Source of the DNA: Micromonospora sp. C28SCA-DRY-2
Lineage (GTDB): Bacteria; Actinomycetota; Actinomycetes; Mycobacteriales; Micromonosporaceae
DNA: 64,000 nt
Reading direction: 5' to 3'
Assembly (NCBI RefSeq): GCF_030519475.1
Contig: NZ_JAUMKD010000001.1
Location: 682,001-746,000, forward strand
A model generated the notes under the pieces. The model was not told the DNA's origin and searched no databases. It was given only the letters and a program-made list of their open reading frames with translations. Position 1 is the stretch's first letter. Each line of letters begins with the position of its first letter. Both the position numbers and the translations under genes were made by a program. Positions 1-7,641 of the stretch are shown here, in pieces.

Positions 1-1
1 G

Positions 2-517
2 CTGATCGTGCCCGGCTGGTACGGCATGGCGCACGTCAAGTGGCTGCGCTCGATCACCGTGCTGACCGAGCCCTTCACCGGCTACCAGAACGCGGTGGCC
101 TACCGGCTGCGGCAGGACGCCGACGACCCGGGCGTGCCGGTGACCCGGATCGAGCCGCGCGCGCTGGTCCGCCCGCCCGGTTTCCCCGACTTCATGTCCC
201 GCACCCGGGTGCTCCGGCCGGGTCCGTGCACCCTGGACGGTCGGGCCTGGTCCGGCCACGCCCCGGTGGTGGCGGTCGAGGTCACCACCGACGGCGGCGC
301 GAGCTGGGCGCCGGCCATCCTGGACGAACCGGCCGGTGGGGAGTTCGCCTGGCGGCGCTGGCGCTACGAGTGGGACGCGCGGCCGGGCCGGCACGTGCTG
401 AGCGCCCGGGCCACCGACGCCACCGGCCGGACCCAGCCGGTCGAGCAGCCCTGGAACCGGGGCGGCTTCGCCAACAACCTCGTCCAACGAGTCCAGGTCG
501 CGGTCATCCCCACCTGA
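2..517 (+). CDS. Molybdopterin-dependent oxidoreductase, C-terminal part (partial)
   Basis: The gene enters from the left edge in frame 2, so only the last 171 codons are visible and the start is missing. The fragment opens with LIVPGWYGMAHVKWL, typical of the end of the sulfite-oxidase-like Mo-cofactor domain, and continues into an Ig-like Mo-co dimerisation domain (VEVTTDGGASW; WRRWRYEW; ARATDATG; PWNRGGF). Family members (YedY/SUOX type) oxidise sulfite or reduce sulfoxides using a molybdopterin centre, often outside the membrane. The substrate cannot be told because the catalytic domain is outside the window. It converges with the DUF2469 operon. Confidence 0.85.
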   Translation: MIVPGWYGMAHVKWLRSITVLTEPFTGYQNAVAYRLRQDADDPGVPVTRIEPRALVRPPGFPDFMSRTRVLRPGPCTLDGRAWSGHAPVVAVEVTTDGGASWAPAILDEPAGGEFAWRRWRYEWDARPGRHVLSARATDATGRTQPVEQPWNRGGFANNLVQRVQVAVIPT

Positions 518-547
518 CCCTCCATCCCAGGCCGGCTAGGTCGAGTC

Positions 548-602
548 GATCATGGAGTTGTTGTCGGGCGCCACGGCGTGTCGCGACAACAACCTTATGA
601 TC
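548..602. repeat. Long inverted repeat in convergent intergenic region
   Basis: GATCAT and GTTGTTGTCG (548-566) are mirrored by CGACAACAAC and ATGATC (584-602). The arms are 19 nt, disturbed only at the 3-nt junction between blocks, around a 17-nt centre. It lies between the convergent oxidoreductase and DUF2469 genes, so it could act as a bidirectional terminator. The AT-rich arms are unlike the GC-rich terminators elsewhere in the window, so a REP-like repeat or a protein site is also possible. No second copy is visible here. The rest of 518-679 shows nothing recognisable. Confidence 0.7.
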
Positions 603-679
603 AAATGGGCCGGCTACCCGGGGGGGCGCAGCGCGGAGAGGTGGGGTGTGGTCGGCGGTGGGGGGCCGACGGGGGTGGG

Positions 680-1003
680 TCAGCCGCCGAAGCCGGAGTC
701 GGCGGGGAGCGAGATGTCGGGCTTCTCCAGCTCCTCGACGTTGACGTCCTTGAACGTCATCACCCGGACATTCTTCACGAACCGCGCGGGGCGGTACATG
801 TCCCACACCCAGGCGTCGTGCATCTCGACCTCGAAGTAGACCTCGCCGTCGGAGTTGCGCACGTGCAGGTCGACCTGGTTGGCGAGGTAGAAGCGGCGTT
901 CCGTCTCCACCACGTAGGAGAACTGGCGGACAATGTCGCGGTACTCCCGGTAGAGCTGCAGCTCCATCTCGGTCTCGTACTTCTCGAGATCTTCCGCGCT
1001 CAT
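680..1003 (-). CDS. DUF2469 family protein
   Basis: A 107-aa cytoplasmic protein beginning MSAEDLEKYETEMELQLYRE and rich in Glu, Asp and aromatic residues (FYLANQVDLHVR; VYFEVEMHDAWVWDMYRPAR). This is the actinobacteria-specific DUF2469 family, which sits next to rnhB in most actinobacterial genomes; its function is not known. The start ATG overlaps the rnhB stop (ATGA), so the two are probably translationally coupled. It is the last gene of the rplS-side operon. Family assignment is strong and role is unknown. Confidence 0.9.
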   Translation of the reverse strand: MSAEDLEKYETEMELQLYREYRDIVRQFSYVVETERRFYLANQVDLHVRNSDGEVYFEVEMHDAWVWDMYRPARFVKNVRVMTFKDVNVEELEKPDISLPADSGFGG

Positions 1004-1812
1004 CGCACTCCGCCTTCCATGACCACATCTTCCCCCACCGGCGCCGAGGGCCGAGGCTGCTCGCCCAACGCCACGCCGACGGTACCCCTTGCCGCGCCGA
1101 AGTGCTCCATCGGCTCGTCCGGGCTTGCGCCCACCGGCCGACGCGAGCGCGGTGGGCGGCCGTCGCGCCCGGACACGGCGGCCACGTTGACGTACGAGAA
1201 CCGGTGCTCCCGGCACGGACCGTGCTCGCGCAGCGCCGCGCTGTGCTCGGGCGTGATGTAACCCTTGTGCTCGGCGAACCCGTAGGCGGGGAACGTCTCG
1301 TCCAGCTCGACCATGATCCGGTCCCGGGTGACCTTGGCCAGCACGCTGGCCGCCGCCACGCAGGCGGCCACCCGGTCGCCCTTCCAGACCGCCAGCCCCG
1401 GCACGTCCAGGCCGTCCACCCCGAAGCCGTCGGTCAGCACGTACTCGGGCCGGGTGGTCAGCGAGGCCAGCGCCCGGCGCATCGCCGCCAGGTTGCACAC
1501 GTGCAGGCCGCGGGCGTCGACCTCCTCGGCCGGGATGACCACCACGGCGTACGCCAGCGCCCGGGCGACCACCTCCTCGTACACCCGTTCCCGGCTGGCC
1601 GGGGTGAGCAGCTTGGAGTCGGCCAGCCCGTCGATCTCGCCGCGGCGCCCCTCGGGCAGGATCGCCGCGGCGGCGACCAGCGGACCGGCGCAGGCGCCCC
1701 GGCCGGCCTCGTCGGCCCCGGCCACGTGCCGGAAGCCGCGCCGCTGCAGCGCCCGCTCCAGCGCGTAGAGCCCGGCCTCGCGGCGCACCACGGTGCGCGG
1801 CGGGGTCAGCAC
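1000..1812 (-). CDS. rnhB: Ribonuclease HII
   Basis: A 270-aa cytoplasmic endonuclease that nicks RNA–DNA hybrids and starts removal of ribonucleotides from DNA. The active-site motif DEAGRG begins at residue 34, and the later acidic motif LTDGF (Asp128) and the stretch SVLAKVTRDR agree with type 2 RNase H. The GTG start at 1812 is preceded by a strong GGAGGT site, inside the end of the Nudix gene (7-nt overlap). About 55 C-terminal residues after VNVAAVSG look disordered and exceed the usual catalytic core. It is coupled to DUF2469 downstream. Confidence 0.95.
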   Translation of the reverse strand: MLTPPRTVVRREAGLYALERALQRRGFRHVAGADEAGRGACAGPLVAAAAILPEGRRGEIDGLADSKLLTPASRERVYEEVVARALAYAVVVIPAEEVDARGLHVCNLAAMRRALASLTTRPEYVLTDGFGVDGLDVPGLAVWKGDRVAACVAAASVLAKVTRDRIMVELDETFPAYGFAEHKGYITPEHSAALREHGPCREHRFSYVNVAAVSGRDGRPPRSRRPVGASPDEPMEHFGAARGTVGVALGEQPRPSAPVGEDVVMEGGVR

Positions 1813-2282
1813 GGGGCACCTCCGGCGGGGGCCGAGAGCACCCGGGCCAGCACCGCGGGCAGGTCGGGCGGGTAGTAGCGCTCGTCGGTGGCGGCCAGCT
1901 CGTCGACCGGCCACCAGCGGTGCCCGTCCACGCTGGCCCGCTCGACGTCGCTGAAGCCGGTCGTGTCCACCTCCCAGGCCGGCACCCGGACCAGGAAGAA
2001 CTCCTGCTCCTGCCGGTACCAGACCCCGTCGAAGGGGAACTCGACGGTGTCCCGCCAGACCGGCTCGCCGACCTGCTCGGGGGTCAGCCGCAGCCCGGTC
2101 TCCTCGGCCAGCTCACGGGCGGCCCCGGCCGCCGGGGACTCCCCCGGATCCAGGCCGCCGCCCGGGGTGAACCAGTAGCGGTGGTCGGGCCGGGCCGGGT
2201 CGAAGCCGGCGAAGAGCAGCACCCGACCGGTCGCGTCGACGAGCAGCACGCGGGCCGCGCGCCGAGGGGTGTAGACCGTCAC
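1806..2282 (-). CDS. Nudix hydrolase
   Basis: A 158-aa protein with a complete Nudix box at residues about 42-64 (GGLDPGE, then RELAEETGL), matching Gx5Ex7REUxEExGU. The box binds Mg2+ and cleaves nucleoside-diphosphate-linked substrates. The substrate is not predictable from sequence; MutT-like pyrophosphohydrolase or general housekeeping activity is possible. The GTG start at 2282 gives the usual N-terminus leading into the ARVLLVD strand. A Nudix (mutT-like) gene at this place, between signal peptidases and rnhB, is also seen in Streptomyces. Confidence 0.88.
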   Translation of the reverse strand: MTVYTPRRAARVLLVDATGRVLLFAGFDPARPDHRYWFTPGGGLDPGESPAAGAARELAEETGLRLTPEQVGEPVWRDTVEFPFDGVWYRQEQEFFLVRVPAWEVDTTGFSDVERASVDGHRWWPVDELAATDERYYPPDLPAVLARVLSAPAGGAPC

Positions 2283-2359
2283 CGCCCCAGCCTGCCAGAC
2301 GCCGCCGACAACGCCCACGCCCCCGCCCGGATCGGCCCGCCGCGCGCCGGCGGCGGCGC

Positions 2360-2995
2360 TCAGGAGTTCGGGATGCCCTCGTACTGCTTCGGCACGCTCA
2401 GCCAGGTGGCCCGGCTGACCGGCCAGAAGACGGTGAACGCCCGCCCGACGACCTCGTCCTCGTCGATGGTGGCCACGGTGATGTCCTGCCCGGACTGCTG
2501 CCAGTGCTCCAGCGAGTCGCCGGAGGCGGACCGGTGGTCGCCCATCACCCAGAGCCGGCCCTCTGGCACGGTGATGTCGAACTCCTGGTCGGCCGGCTTG
2601 TCCCGCTGCCCGTCGGCGGAGAAGATGTACGGCTCGTCGAGCGGCTTGCCGTTGATCACCAGCCGGTCCTGCGGGTCGCAGCAGACCACGTGGTCGCCGC
2701 CGACGCCGATCACCCGCTTGATGAAGTCCTCGCCGTCGGGGTTGCTGCTCCACTCCAGCGGCGCCTTGAACACGATGACCTCGCCCCGGCGGGGCGAGCG
2801 GAAGTCGTACACCAGCTTGTTGACCAGCACCCGATCGTCGATCTGGAGCGTGTTCTCCATGGACGGCGAGGGGATGAAGAAGGTCTGCAGCACGAAGGCA
2901 CGCACCAGTACCGCGACCAGGATCGCCACGCCCAGGAGAATGGGCAGCTCCTTCCAGAAGGAGCTGCGGGGCTTGTCGGTCTGCTCGTCAATCAC
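2360..2995 (-). CDS. lepB: Type I signal peptidase (second of a tandem pair)
   Basis: A 211-aa membrane protein with one N-terminal transmembrane segment (about residues 17-35) and the catalytic domain outside the membrane. The Ser/Lys dyad is clear: Ser45 in SPSMENTL and Lys93 in DFIKRVIG. The box WVMGDHRSASGDS completes the signature. It removes signal peptides from Sec/Tat-exported proteins. It has no second membrane segment, unlike its upstream paralogue 10 nt away. Streptomyces carry a comparable cluster of sip genes at this site, so the two probably differ in substrate preference. Confidence 0.95.
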   Translation of the reverse strand: MIDEQTDKPRSSFWKELPILLGVAILVAVLVRAFVLQTFFIPSPSMENTLQIDDRVLVNKLVYDFRSPRRGEVIVFKAPLEWSSNPDGEDFIKRVIGVGGDHVVCCDPQDRLVINGKPLDEPYIFSADGQRDKPADQEFDITVPEGRLWVMGDHRSASGDSLEHWQQSGQDITVATIDEDEVVGRAFTVFWPVSRATWLSVPKQYEGIPNS

Positions 2996-3005
2996 GGGAT
3001 GGAGC

Positions 3006-3878
3006 CTACGTTGCCCGGCTGGACGTCACCGTCCGGAACGCGCGAGAACGCCACAGCGCGGCCGTGAGCGGGAGGAGCAGGACGACTCCGCCCTCCGGGG
3101 TGGGTCGCACCGGCGGCGGGCCGTCGGGGGCGGCCACGGCCGGCGCGCGTACGTCGGCGAAGGTCTCGGGCACCGAGAGGGCGCTCCACCGCGACGACGG
3201 CCACACCACCGTGAAGGCCCGGCCGACGACGTTCTCGATCGGCACCGGGCCCTGGCAGCGGGCGTCCTGGGAGACCAGCCGGTGGTCGCCCATCACGAAG
3301 ATCTGGCCGGGCGGGACGACCACCTCGGCGAAGCGCCGGGAACGGCACTCGCGGGGGTTCGGCGGGATGTCCAGCGGGGAGTCGCGCACCACGTACGTCT
3401 CGTCGAGCGGGGTGCCGTTGACGGTTACCCGGCCCTGCTCGTCGCAGCACTTCACCCGGTCGCCGGGCAGCCCGATGACCCGCTTGATGAAGTCCTTCTC
3501 GCCGGGGCGGCTCACCCCGACCAGGTCGCCGACGGTGCGGCCGAGCTTGCCGAGGAAACCCGGGTCGGGCTCCTCGTCGACCTGCGGGGCCCAGCGGTCG
3601 GTGCCCCGGAACACCACCACCTCGCCCCGCTTCGGGTCGCGGACGTCGTAGACCACCTTGTTGACCAGGACCCGGTCGCCGACGAGGAGGGTGTCCTCCA
3701 TCGAACCGGAGGGGATGAAGAACGCCTGGAGCAGGAAGGTGCGGATCAGCACCGCCAGGCAGAACGCGACGACCAGCAGCAGCGGCAGTTCCTGCCAGAG
3801 CGGCATCTGCCGGCGGCCGCGGCGGGCCCGCCGACGCCACGGATCGACAGCGCCGCCCTCGTCAAGCGTCCGCACCAC
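3006..3878 (-). CDS. lepB: Type I signal peptidase (first of a tandem pair, two membrane segments)
   Basis: A 290-aa signal peptidase with a basic cytoplasmic N-terminus, a membrane segment at about residues 31-50, catalytic Ser59 in PSGSMEDTL and Lys132 in DFIKRVIG, and the MGDHR box. After the catalytic domain comes a Pro-rich linker and a second hydrophobic stretch (about 257-272) followed by a basic tail, giving an anchor at each end. The GTG start at 3878 has a GGGGAG ribosome site. Relative to the downstream paralogue it has about 30 extra residues in the catalytic domain (around 100-128). Confidence 0.95.
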   Translation of the reverse strand: MVRTLDEGGAVDPWRRRARRGRRQMPLWQELPLLLVVAFCLAVLIRTFLLQAFFIPSGSMEDTLLVGDRVLVNKVVYDVRDPKRGEVVVFRGTDRWAPQVDEEPDPGFLGKLGRTVGDLVGVSRPGEKDFIKRVIGLPGDRVKCCDEQGRVTVNGTPLDETYVVRDSPLDIPPNPRECRSRRFAEVVVPPGQIFVMGDHRLVSQDARCQGPVPIENVVGRAFTVVWPSSRWSALSVPETFADVRAPAVAAPDGPPPVRPTPEGGVVLLLPLTAALWRSRAFRTVTSSRAT

Positions 3879-3903
3879 GCCACTCCCCGGTCCGCAGAAA
3901 TGA

Positions 3904-3947
3904 CACTACCGCCCGGGAACCCTGTCGAGGCTCCCCGGGCGGTAGTG
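3904..3947 (-). terminator. Hairpin between rplS and the signal peptidases
   Basis: A perfect 14-bp inverted repeat (CACTACCGCCCGGG at 3904-3917, complement at 3934-3947) with a 16-nt loop and no U-run. A second smaller stem (CCCCGC/GCGGGG, 3955-3960 and 3968-3973) sits just upstream on the minus strand. It likely ends or attenuates the rpsP–rplS transcript before lepB. Confidence 0.7.
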
Positions 3948-4062
3948 GACGTCTCCCCGCCGCTGTCGCGGGGCGACCGCCCCGCTGCGCCCGTACGCCC
4001 AGCGTAGTGTGGGCCGGGTCGTACGACATACGCGCAGCTCGGGCGGCGTGGCGAGCGGAAGG

Positions 4063-4419
4063 TCAGCTCGGCTGCTTCTCGCGCTTCTCCTTGATCTTGG
4101 CCTTCTTGCCCCGCAGCTCGCGCAGGTAGTAGAGCTTGGCGCGGCGGACGTCACCGCGGGTGACGACCTCGATCCGGTCGATGGCCGGGCTGTTGACCGG
4201 GTAGGTCCGCTCGACGCCGACACCGAAGCTCACCTTGCGGACCGAGAAGGTCTCGCGCAGGCCGTCACCCTGGCGGCGGATGACCACGCCCTGGAAGATC
4301 TGGACACGGGACCGGTTGCCCTCGACCACCCGGGCGTGCACCTTGACGGTGTCACCTGCCCGGAAGTCGGGGACGTCGGTCCGCTTCGACTGGGCGTCAA
4401 GGGCGTCCAGGATGTTCAT
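4063..4419 (-). CDS. rplS: 50S ribosomal protein L19
   Basis: A 118-aa ribosomal protein starting [13 protein letters not shown], with [20 protein letters not shown], the internal [12 protein letters not shown] and the basic tail [16 protein letters not shown]19 sits at the 30S–50S interface. Length and all conserved blocks are normal for bacterial L19. It closes the rpsP–KH–rimM–trmD–rplS block but is separated from trmD by 143 nt holding a strong hairpin, so it may have extra control of its own. Confidence 0.98.
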   Translation of the reverse strand: MNILDALDAQSKRTDVPDFRAGDTVKVHARVVEGNRSRVQIFQGVVIRRQGDGLRETFSVRKVSFGVGVERTYPVNSPAIDRIEVVTRGDVRRAKLYYLRELRGKKAKIKEKREKQPS

Positions 4420-4443
4420 CGCAGCAACCTCGTGAGGCTCACG

Positions 4444-4464
4444 GCGCACCGTCAGTCGGTGCGC
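4444..4464 (-). promoter_or_regulatory. Leader hairpin before rplS
   Basis: GCGCACCG / CGGTGCGC form a perfect 8-bp stem with a 5-nt loop, ending 25 nt before the rplS ATG in the 143-nt trmD–rplS gap. It may be a leader structure or an attenuator. Ribosomal-protein leaders for L19 are known in other bacteria, but I cannot match this one to a described family. Confidence 0.4.
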
Positions 4465-4562
4465 GGGTGGGTGATTCTGATCCCCGGGTGGTGATCGGTG
4501 GCGCCGACCCCGGTCGGAGATCCTCGCAGCCGTCCGCGGCGCGGCCGGATGCGGCAACCCCT

Positions 4563-5336
4563 CTACTTTGCCACATCCCCCGGTGGCGGCTGAAATCCGG
4601 CCCGCTCCAACGCCGCGACGTCCCGTTTGTCCAGGCGCTCCGGGTCCAGCGCGGCCAGCAGGTCGGGCCGGCGGCGCGCGGTGCGGACCAGCCCCTCCTC
4701 CCGCCGCCAGCGGGCGATCCGGCCGTGGTCGCCGGAGCGGAGCACCTCCGGCACGTCCAGGCCGCGCCAGCTCGGCGGCTTGGTGTAGACCGGGGCCTCC
4801 AGCAGGCCGTGCGCGTGCGACTCCTCGTCCAGCGAGCCGGCGTTGCCGAGCACCCCGGGCAGCAGCCGGGTGACCGCCTCCAGGATCACCAGCACCGCCA
4901 CCTCGCCGCCGAAGAGCACGTAGTCGCCGAGGGAGACCTCGGTGACCGGCATCCGGGTGGCGGCGTGGTCGAGCACCCGCTGGTCGATGCCCTCGTACCG
5001 GCCGCAGGCGAAGAGCAGGTGCGGCTCGGCGGCCAGTTCGTAGGCGAGCGCCTGGGTGAACGGGACGCCCACCGGGGACGGCACCAGCAGTCGCGGCGGG
5101 GTCAGCTCCGCCGGCGCGAGCGCGTCGAGCGCCTCGCCCCACGGCTCCGGCCGCATCACCATGCCCGGTCCGCCGCCGTACGGGGTGTCGTCGACAGTGC
5201 GGTGCACGTCGTGGGTCCAGGTGCGCAGATCGTGTACGGCCAGCCTGAGGGTGCCGTTGGCCCGGGCCTTGCCGATGAGCGACAGCTCCAGCGGGGCGAG
5301 GTACTCCGGGAAGATCGACACGATGTCGACGCGCAT
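4563..5336 (-). CDS. trmD: tRNA (guanine-N1)-methyltransferase
   Basis: A 257-aa SPOUT-family enzyme that methylates G37 next to the anticodon in tRNAs reading CNN codons, preventing +1 frameshifts. Visible motifs are [12 protein letters not shown] at the start, [13 protein letters not shown], the trefoil-knot SAM site [13 protein letters not shown] followed by [11 protein letters not shown], and the C-terminal TKPPSWRG...[10 protein letters not shown]. The ATG at 5336 lies 19 nt after the rimM stop, consistent with one transcript. Length and motifs are standard. Confidence 0.98.
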   Translation of the reverse strand: MRVDIVSIFPEYLAPLELSLIGKARANGTLRLAVHDLRTWTHDVHRTVDDTPYGGGPGMVMRPEPWGEALDALAPAELTPPRLLVPSPVGVPFTQALAYELAAEPHLLFACGRYEGIDQRVLDHAATRMPVTEVSLGDYVLFGGEVAVLVILEAVTRLLPGVLGNAGSLDEESHAHGLLEAPVYTKPPSWRGLDVPEVLRSGDHGRIARWRREEGLVRTARRRPDLLAALDPERLDKRDVAALERAGFQPPPGDVAK

Positions 5337-5355
5337 GCGGGGGTGCTCCGGCGGG

Positions 5356-5916
5356 CTAGAGGTCGAGCAGACCGGCCGGCGGGTCGACGACCACGCGGCC
5401 ACCGGCCAGGTCGACCTCGGGAACGATCGCCTTGACGAACGGGATGAGCGCGGTCTTCCCCTCGGGGCGGCGCAGCACCAGCAGGTCGGAGGCGGGCGCG
5501 TGGTCGATCCGGGCCACCTCGCCGAGCCGCTCGCCGGTCGGGGTGACCGCGGCCAGCCCGACGAGCTGGTGGTCGTGGAACTCCTCCGGATCCTCCGGCG
5601 GGGCCACGTCGGCGCTGTCCACCCCGAGCAGGGTGCCGCGCAGCGCCTCGGCGACATCGCGGTCCAGCACACCGTCGAAGGCGACCAGCAGCCGGCCCTG
5701 GTGCCACCGGGCGGACTCCACGGTCAGTTCGGCGGGCACCCGGAACGGCACCCCCGGCCCCGCGGACGGCGAGGGCGGCGGGGGTGTCGCCCCCGGCTCG
5801 GTGCGCAGCACCATGCCGGGGGCGAACCGCGCTTCGGGTTCGTCGGTCCGCACCTCCACGGTGACCTCACCGCGGATGCCGTGCGGCTTACCGATCCTGC
5901 CGACGATGAGCAGCAT
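5356..5916 (-). CDS. rimM: 16S rRNA processing protein RimM
   Basis: A 186-aa ribosome-maturation factor for the 30S head. The N-terminal RimM domain ([20 protein letters not shown]) is followed by a PRC-barrel domain ([34 protein letters not shown]). RimM binds S19 and acts before S13/S19 assembly. A Pro/Ser-rich insert (about residues 42-56) breaks the first barrel, common in GC-rich actinobacteria. Its ATG overlaps the KH-protein stop (TGATG), so the two are coupled. Confidence 0.96.
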   Translation of the reverse strand: MLLIVGRIGKPHGIRGEVTVEVRTDEPEARFAPGMVLRTEPGATPPPPSPSAGPGVPFRVPAELTVESARWHQGRLLVAFDGVLDRDVAEALRGTLLGVDSADVAPPEDPEEFHDHQLVGLAAVTPTGERLGEVARIDHAPASDLLVLRRPEGKTALIPFVKAIVPEVDLAGGRVVVDPPAGLLDL

Positions 5917-6149
5917 CAGTACGAGTCGACGATGTCGACGCGTACGCCGCGCCCACCGATGGAGCCGATCACCTGGCGCAGCGCCTTGGCGGTCCGGCCG
6001 GACCGCCCGATCACCGTGCCGAGGTCCTCGGGGTGCACGCGGACTTCCAGCCGCTTGCCCCGACGGTTGTCGACCAGCCGGACGCGGACATCGTCCGGGT
6101 GGTCGACGATGCCCTTGACCAGGTGCTCCAGCGCCGGACGCAGAGCCAC
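5916..6149 (-). CDS. khpA: KH-domain RNA-binding protein (KhpA/YlqC type)
   Basis: A 77-aa protein made almost entirely of one KH domain. The binding loop appears as GTVIGRSGRTAKALRQVIG, and the protein ends SIGGRGVRVDIVDSY. It corresponds to YlqC/KhpA, encoded between rpsP and rimM in many Gram-positives, where it partners with the Jag/KhpB protein to bind small RNAs and mRNAs. The GTG at 6149 starts one nucleotide after the rpsP stop. A longer in-frame N-terminus would overlap rpsP and adds no domain. Confidence 0.93.
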   Translation of the reverse strand: MALRPALEHLVKGIVDHPDDVRVRLVDNRRGKRLEVRVHPEDLGTVIGRSGRTAKALRQVIGSIGGRGVRVDIVDSY

Positions 6150-6150
6150 G

Positions 6151-6609
6151 TCAGGCCTGTTCGCCGGAGTCCGCACCGGCCTGCTCCTCGGTCTTCGGCG
6201 CCTCCTCGGCGGCCGGAGCCTCGGCCTTGGCGGCCTTCTTGGCCGGCTTGGCCGGAGCCTCGGCCAGCCCGGCCGCGGCCTTCGCCTCGGCCTCGTACGC
6301 CGCGGTGCGGTCGGCCCGCTCGGGGGCGACCTTCAGCGGCGGCGGGGCCGGCAGGCCCTTGAACTTCTGCCAGTCACCGGTCAGCTCCAGCAGCCGCTGC
6401 ACCGCCTCGCTCGGCTGGGCGCCGACGGACAGCCAGTACTGGACCCGGTCCGACTTGACCTCGATCACCGAAGGGTCTTCCTTCGGCTGGTAGATCCCGA
6501 CGAACTCGATCGCCCGGCCGTCGCGCTTGGTGCGCGAGTCGGCGACGACGATGCGGTACTGCGGGTTGCGGATCTTGCCCATCCGCAGAAGCCGGATCTT
6601 TACGGCCAC
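6151..6609 (-). CDS. rpsP: 30S ribosomal protein S16 with Ala/Lys/Glu-rich tail
   Basis: Begins [20 protein letters not shown], with [22 protein letters not shown] and the [16 protein letters not shown] block, which define S16. The conserved part ends near residue 90. The last 60 residues are a low-complexity Ala/Lys/Glu extension ([19 protein letters not shown]), giving 152 aa against about 80-90 in E. coli; such tails are typical of actinobacterial S16. The GTG start at 6609 follows a GGAG site about 12 nt upstream. First gene of the rpsP–rplS block. Confidence 0.97.
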   Translation of the reverse strand: MAVKIRLLRMGKIRNPQYRIVVADSRTKRDGRAIEFVGIYQPKEDPSVIEVKSDRVQYWLSVGAQPSEAVQRLLELTGDWQKFKGLPAPPPLKVAPERADRTAAYEAEAKAAAGLAEAPAKPAKKAAKAEAPAAEEAPKTEEQAGADSGEQA

Positions 6610-6720
6610 AGTTGTTTCGCTCCTGTTGCGATCTCACCGGCCCGGTACGGGCGGTGTGCACGGGTGAGCGCCGACCGGCACAGTGGGGTTGGGCCGGAGA
6701 CTACTCGGTGGACTGGCGAC

Positions 6721-6792
6721 GTGCCCGGGTTAGAGGGCGCCGGGCACACGCCGGATACCAGCCAGCCATTCTGCCAGATCCGGCCCGGATCT
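6721..6792. other. Two palindromes in the 266-nt gap before rpsP
   Basis: GTGCCCGG (6721-6728) pairs with CCGGGCAC (6740-6747) across 11 nt. AGATCCGG-C-CCGGATCT (6776-6792) is a perfect 17-bp palindrome with a single central base. They lie between the DUF402 stop and the rpsP start, so they may be a terminator for the former, a leader structure for the latter, or a regulator site. The rest of 6610-6875 shows nothing else clear. Confidence 0.45.
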
Positions 6793-6875
6793 CTCACACC
6801 GGACCGGCACAGGTCACCCGACGGGCGGTCGAGGTGACCGAAAACACACCAGCGGCGCGGCCACCGCGGGCCCGG

Positions 6876-7523
6876 TCAGCGCACCGGCGGGCGGTCCCAG
6901 CCGGCCGGCAACGCCTCCGGGGCGGTCCAGTGCGGCGGCGGGGTGAAGTCGCACCAGGTGCCGTCGAACGGGAACTCCCCCGCCTCGGCCAGCGCGATCA
7001 CCCGCTTGCCCTCGGCCCGGACGGCGTTCTCGTCGGCCACCCAGTAGTCGTCGGGGTAGGCCAGCCGCTCGACGAACTCCTCCTCGTCCTTCCACTCCCA
7101 GCTGCGGTCCGGGCGGACCAGCACGTCGAGGTCCTGGTCGACCACGTCCACCCCGGCGAGCGTGCCGTCGTCCCAGCGCACCCCCGGCTCCTCCAGGTTG
7201 ACGTACCAGGTGGCGAAGCGGTCGCGCGCGTCGCGGAACCACCAGACGGAGTGGGCCGCGCCGGTGGGCAGGAACTTCAGCAGCGGCGGCCCGTTCCACC
7301 GGCCCACCGCCAGCCGGTACGACGCGGCGATCCAGTCGGCGAACGGCATCGCCCGCATGCCCAGCCCGGCCGCGGTGACCTCGTTGGCCACCGGGGTGTC
7401 CCGGGCGATCCACAGCAGCAGGCCCCGGTCGTCGTCGCTGACCACCCGGGCCGGGCGGACCCAGCCGATCCGGCCGCGCCGCACGTTGCGGTGCACGATC
7501 AACCGCCCGGGTTCGAACCTCAC
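6876..7523 (-). CDS. DUF402 domain protein
   Basis: A 215-aa cytoplasmic protein with a DUF402 fold: LVVHR-type N-terminal strand (RLIVHRNVRRGRIGW), then WWFRDARDRFATWYVNLEEP, the acidic core DVVDQDLDVLVRPD and WEWKDEEEF. Family members include the Streptomyces FomD-type phosphohydrolase and Ntdp nucleoside-diphosphate phosphatases, which use the conserved Asp/Glu residues for divalent metal. This particular protein's substrate is unknown. It stands alone, after proS and before rpsP on the same strand. Confidence 0.85.
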   Translation of the reverse strand: MRFEPGRLIVHRNVRRGRIGWVRPARVVSDDDRGLLLWIARDTPVANEVTAAGLGMRAMPFADWIAASYRLAVGRWNGPPLLKFLPTGAAHSVWWFRDARDRFATWYVNLEEPGVRWDDGTLAGVDVVDQDLDVLVRPDRSWEWKDEEEFVERLAYPDDYWVADENAVRAEGKRVIALAEAGEFPFDGTWCDFTPPPHWTAPEALPAGWDRPPVR

Positions 7524-7596
7524 GGGTGCGACCCTACCGGCGGGCGTGCCGGCCGCCGCGGGCCCGAGCCGAAACCGGACCCGCGGCCGGAAACGC

Positions 7597-7630
7597 GGCA
7601 GCCGGCCCCGCCGAGGCGGGACCGGCTGCC
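7597..7630 (-). terminator. Terminator hairpin after proS
   Basis: GGCAGCCGGCCCCGCC (7597-7612) and GGCGGGACCGGCTGCC (7615-7630) form a 16-bp stem with one wobble pair and a minimal loop, starting 11 nt after the proS stop. There is no U-tract, as is usual for GC-rich actinobacterial terminators. Confidence 0.75.
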
Positions 7631-7641
7631 GGACGGGTGGG

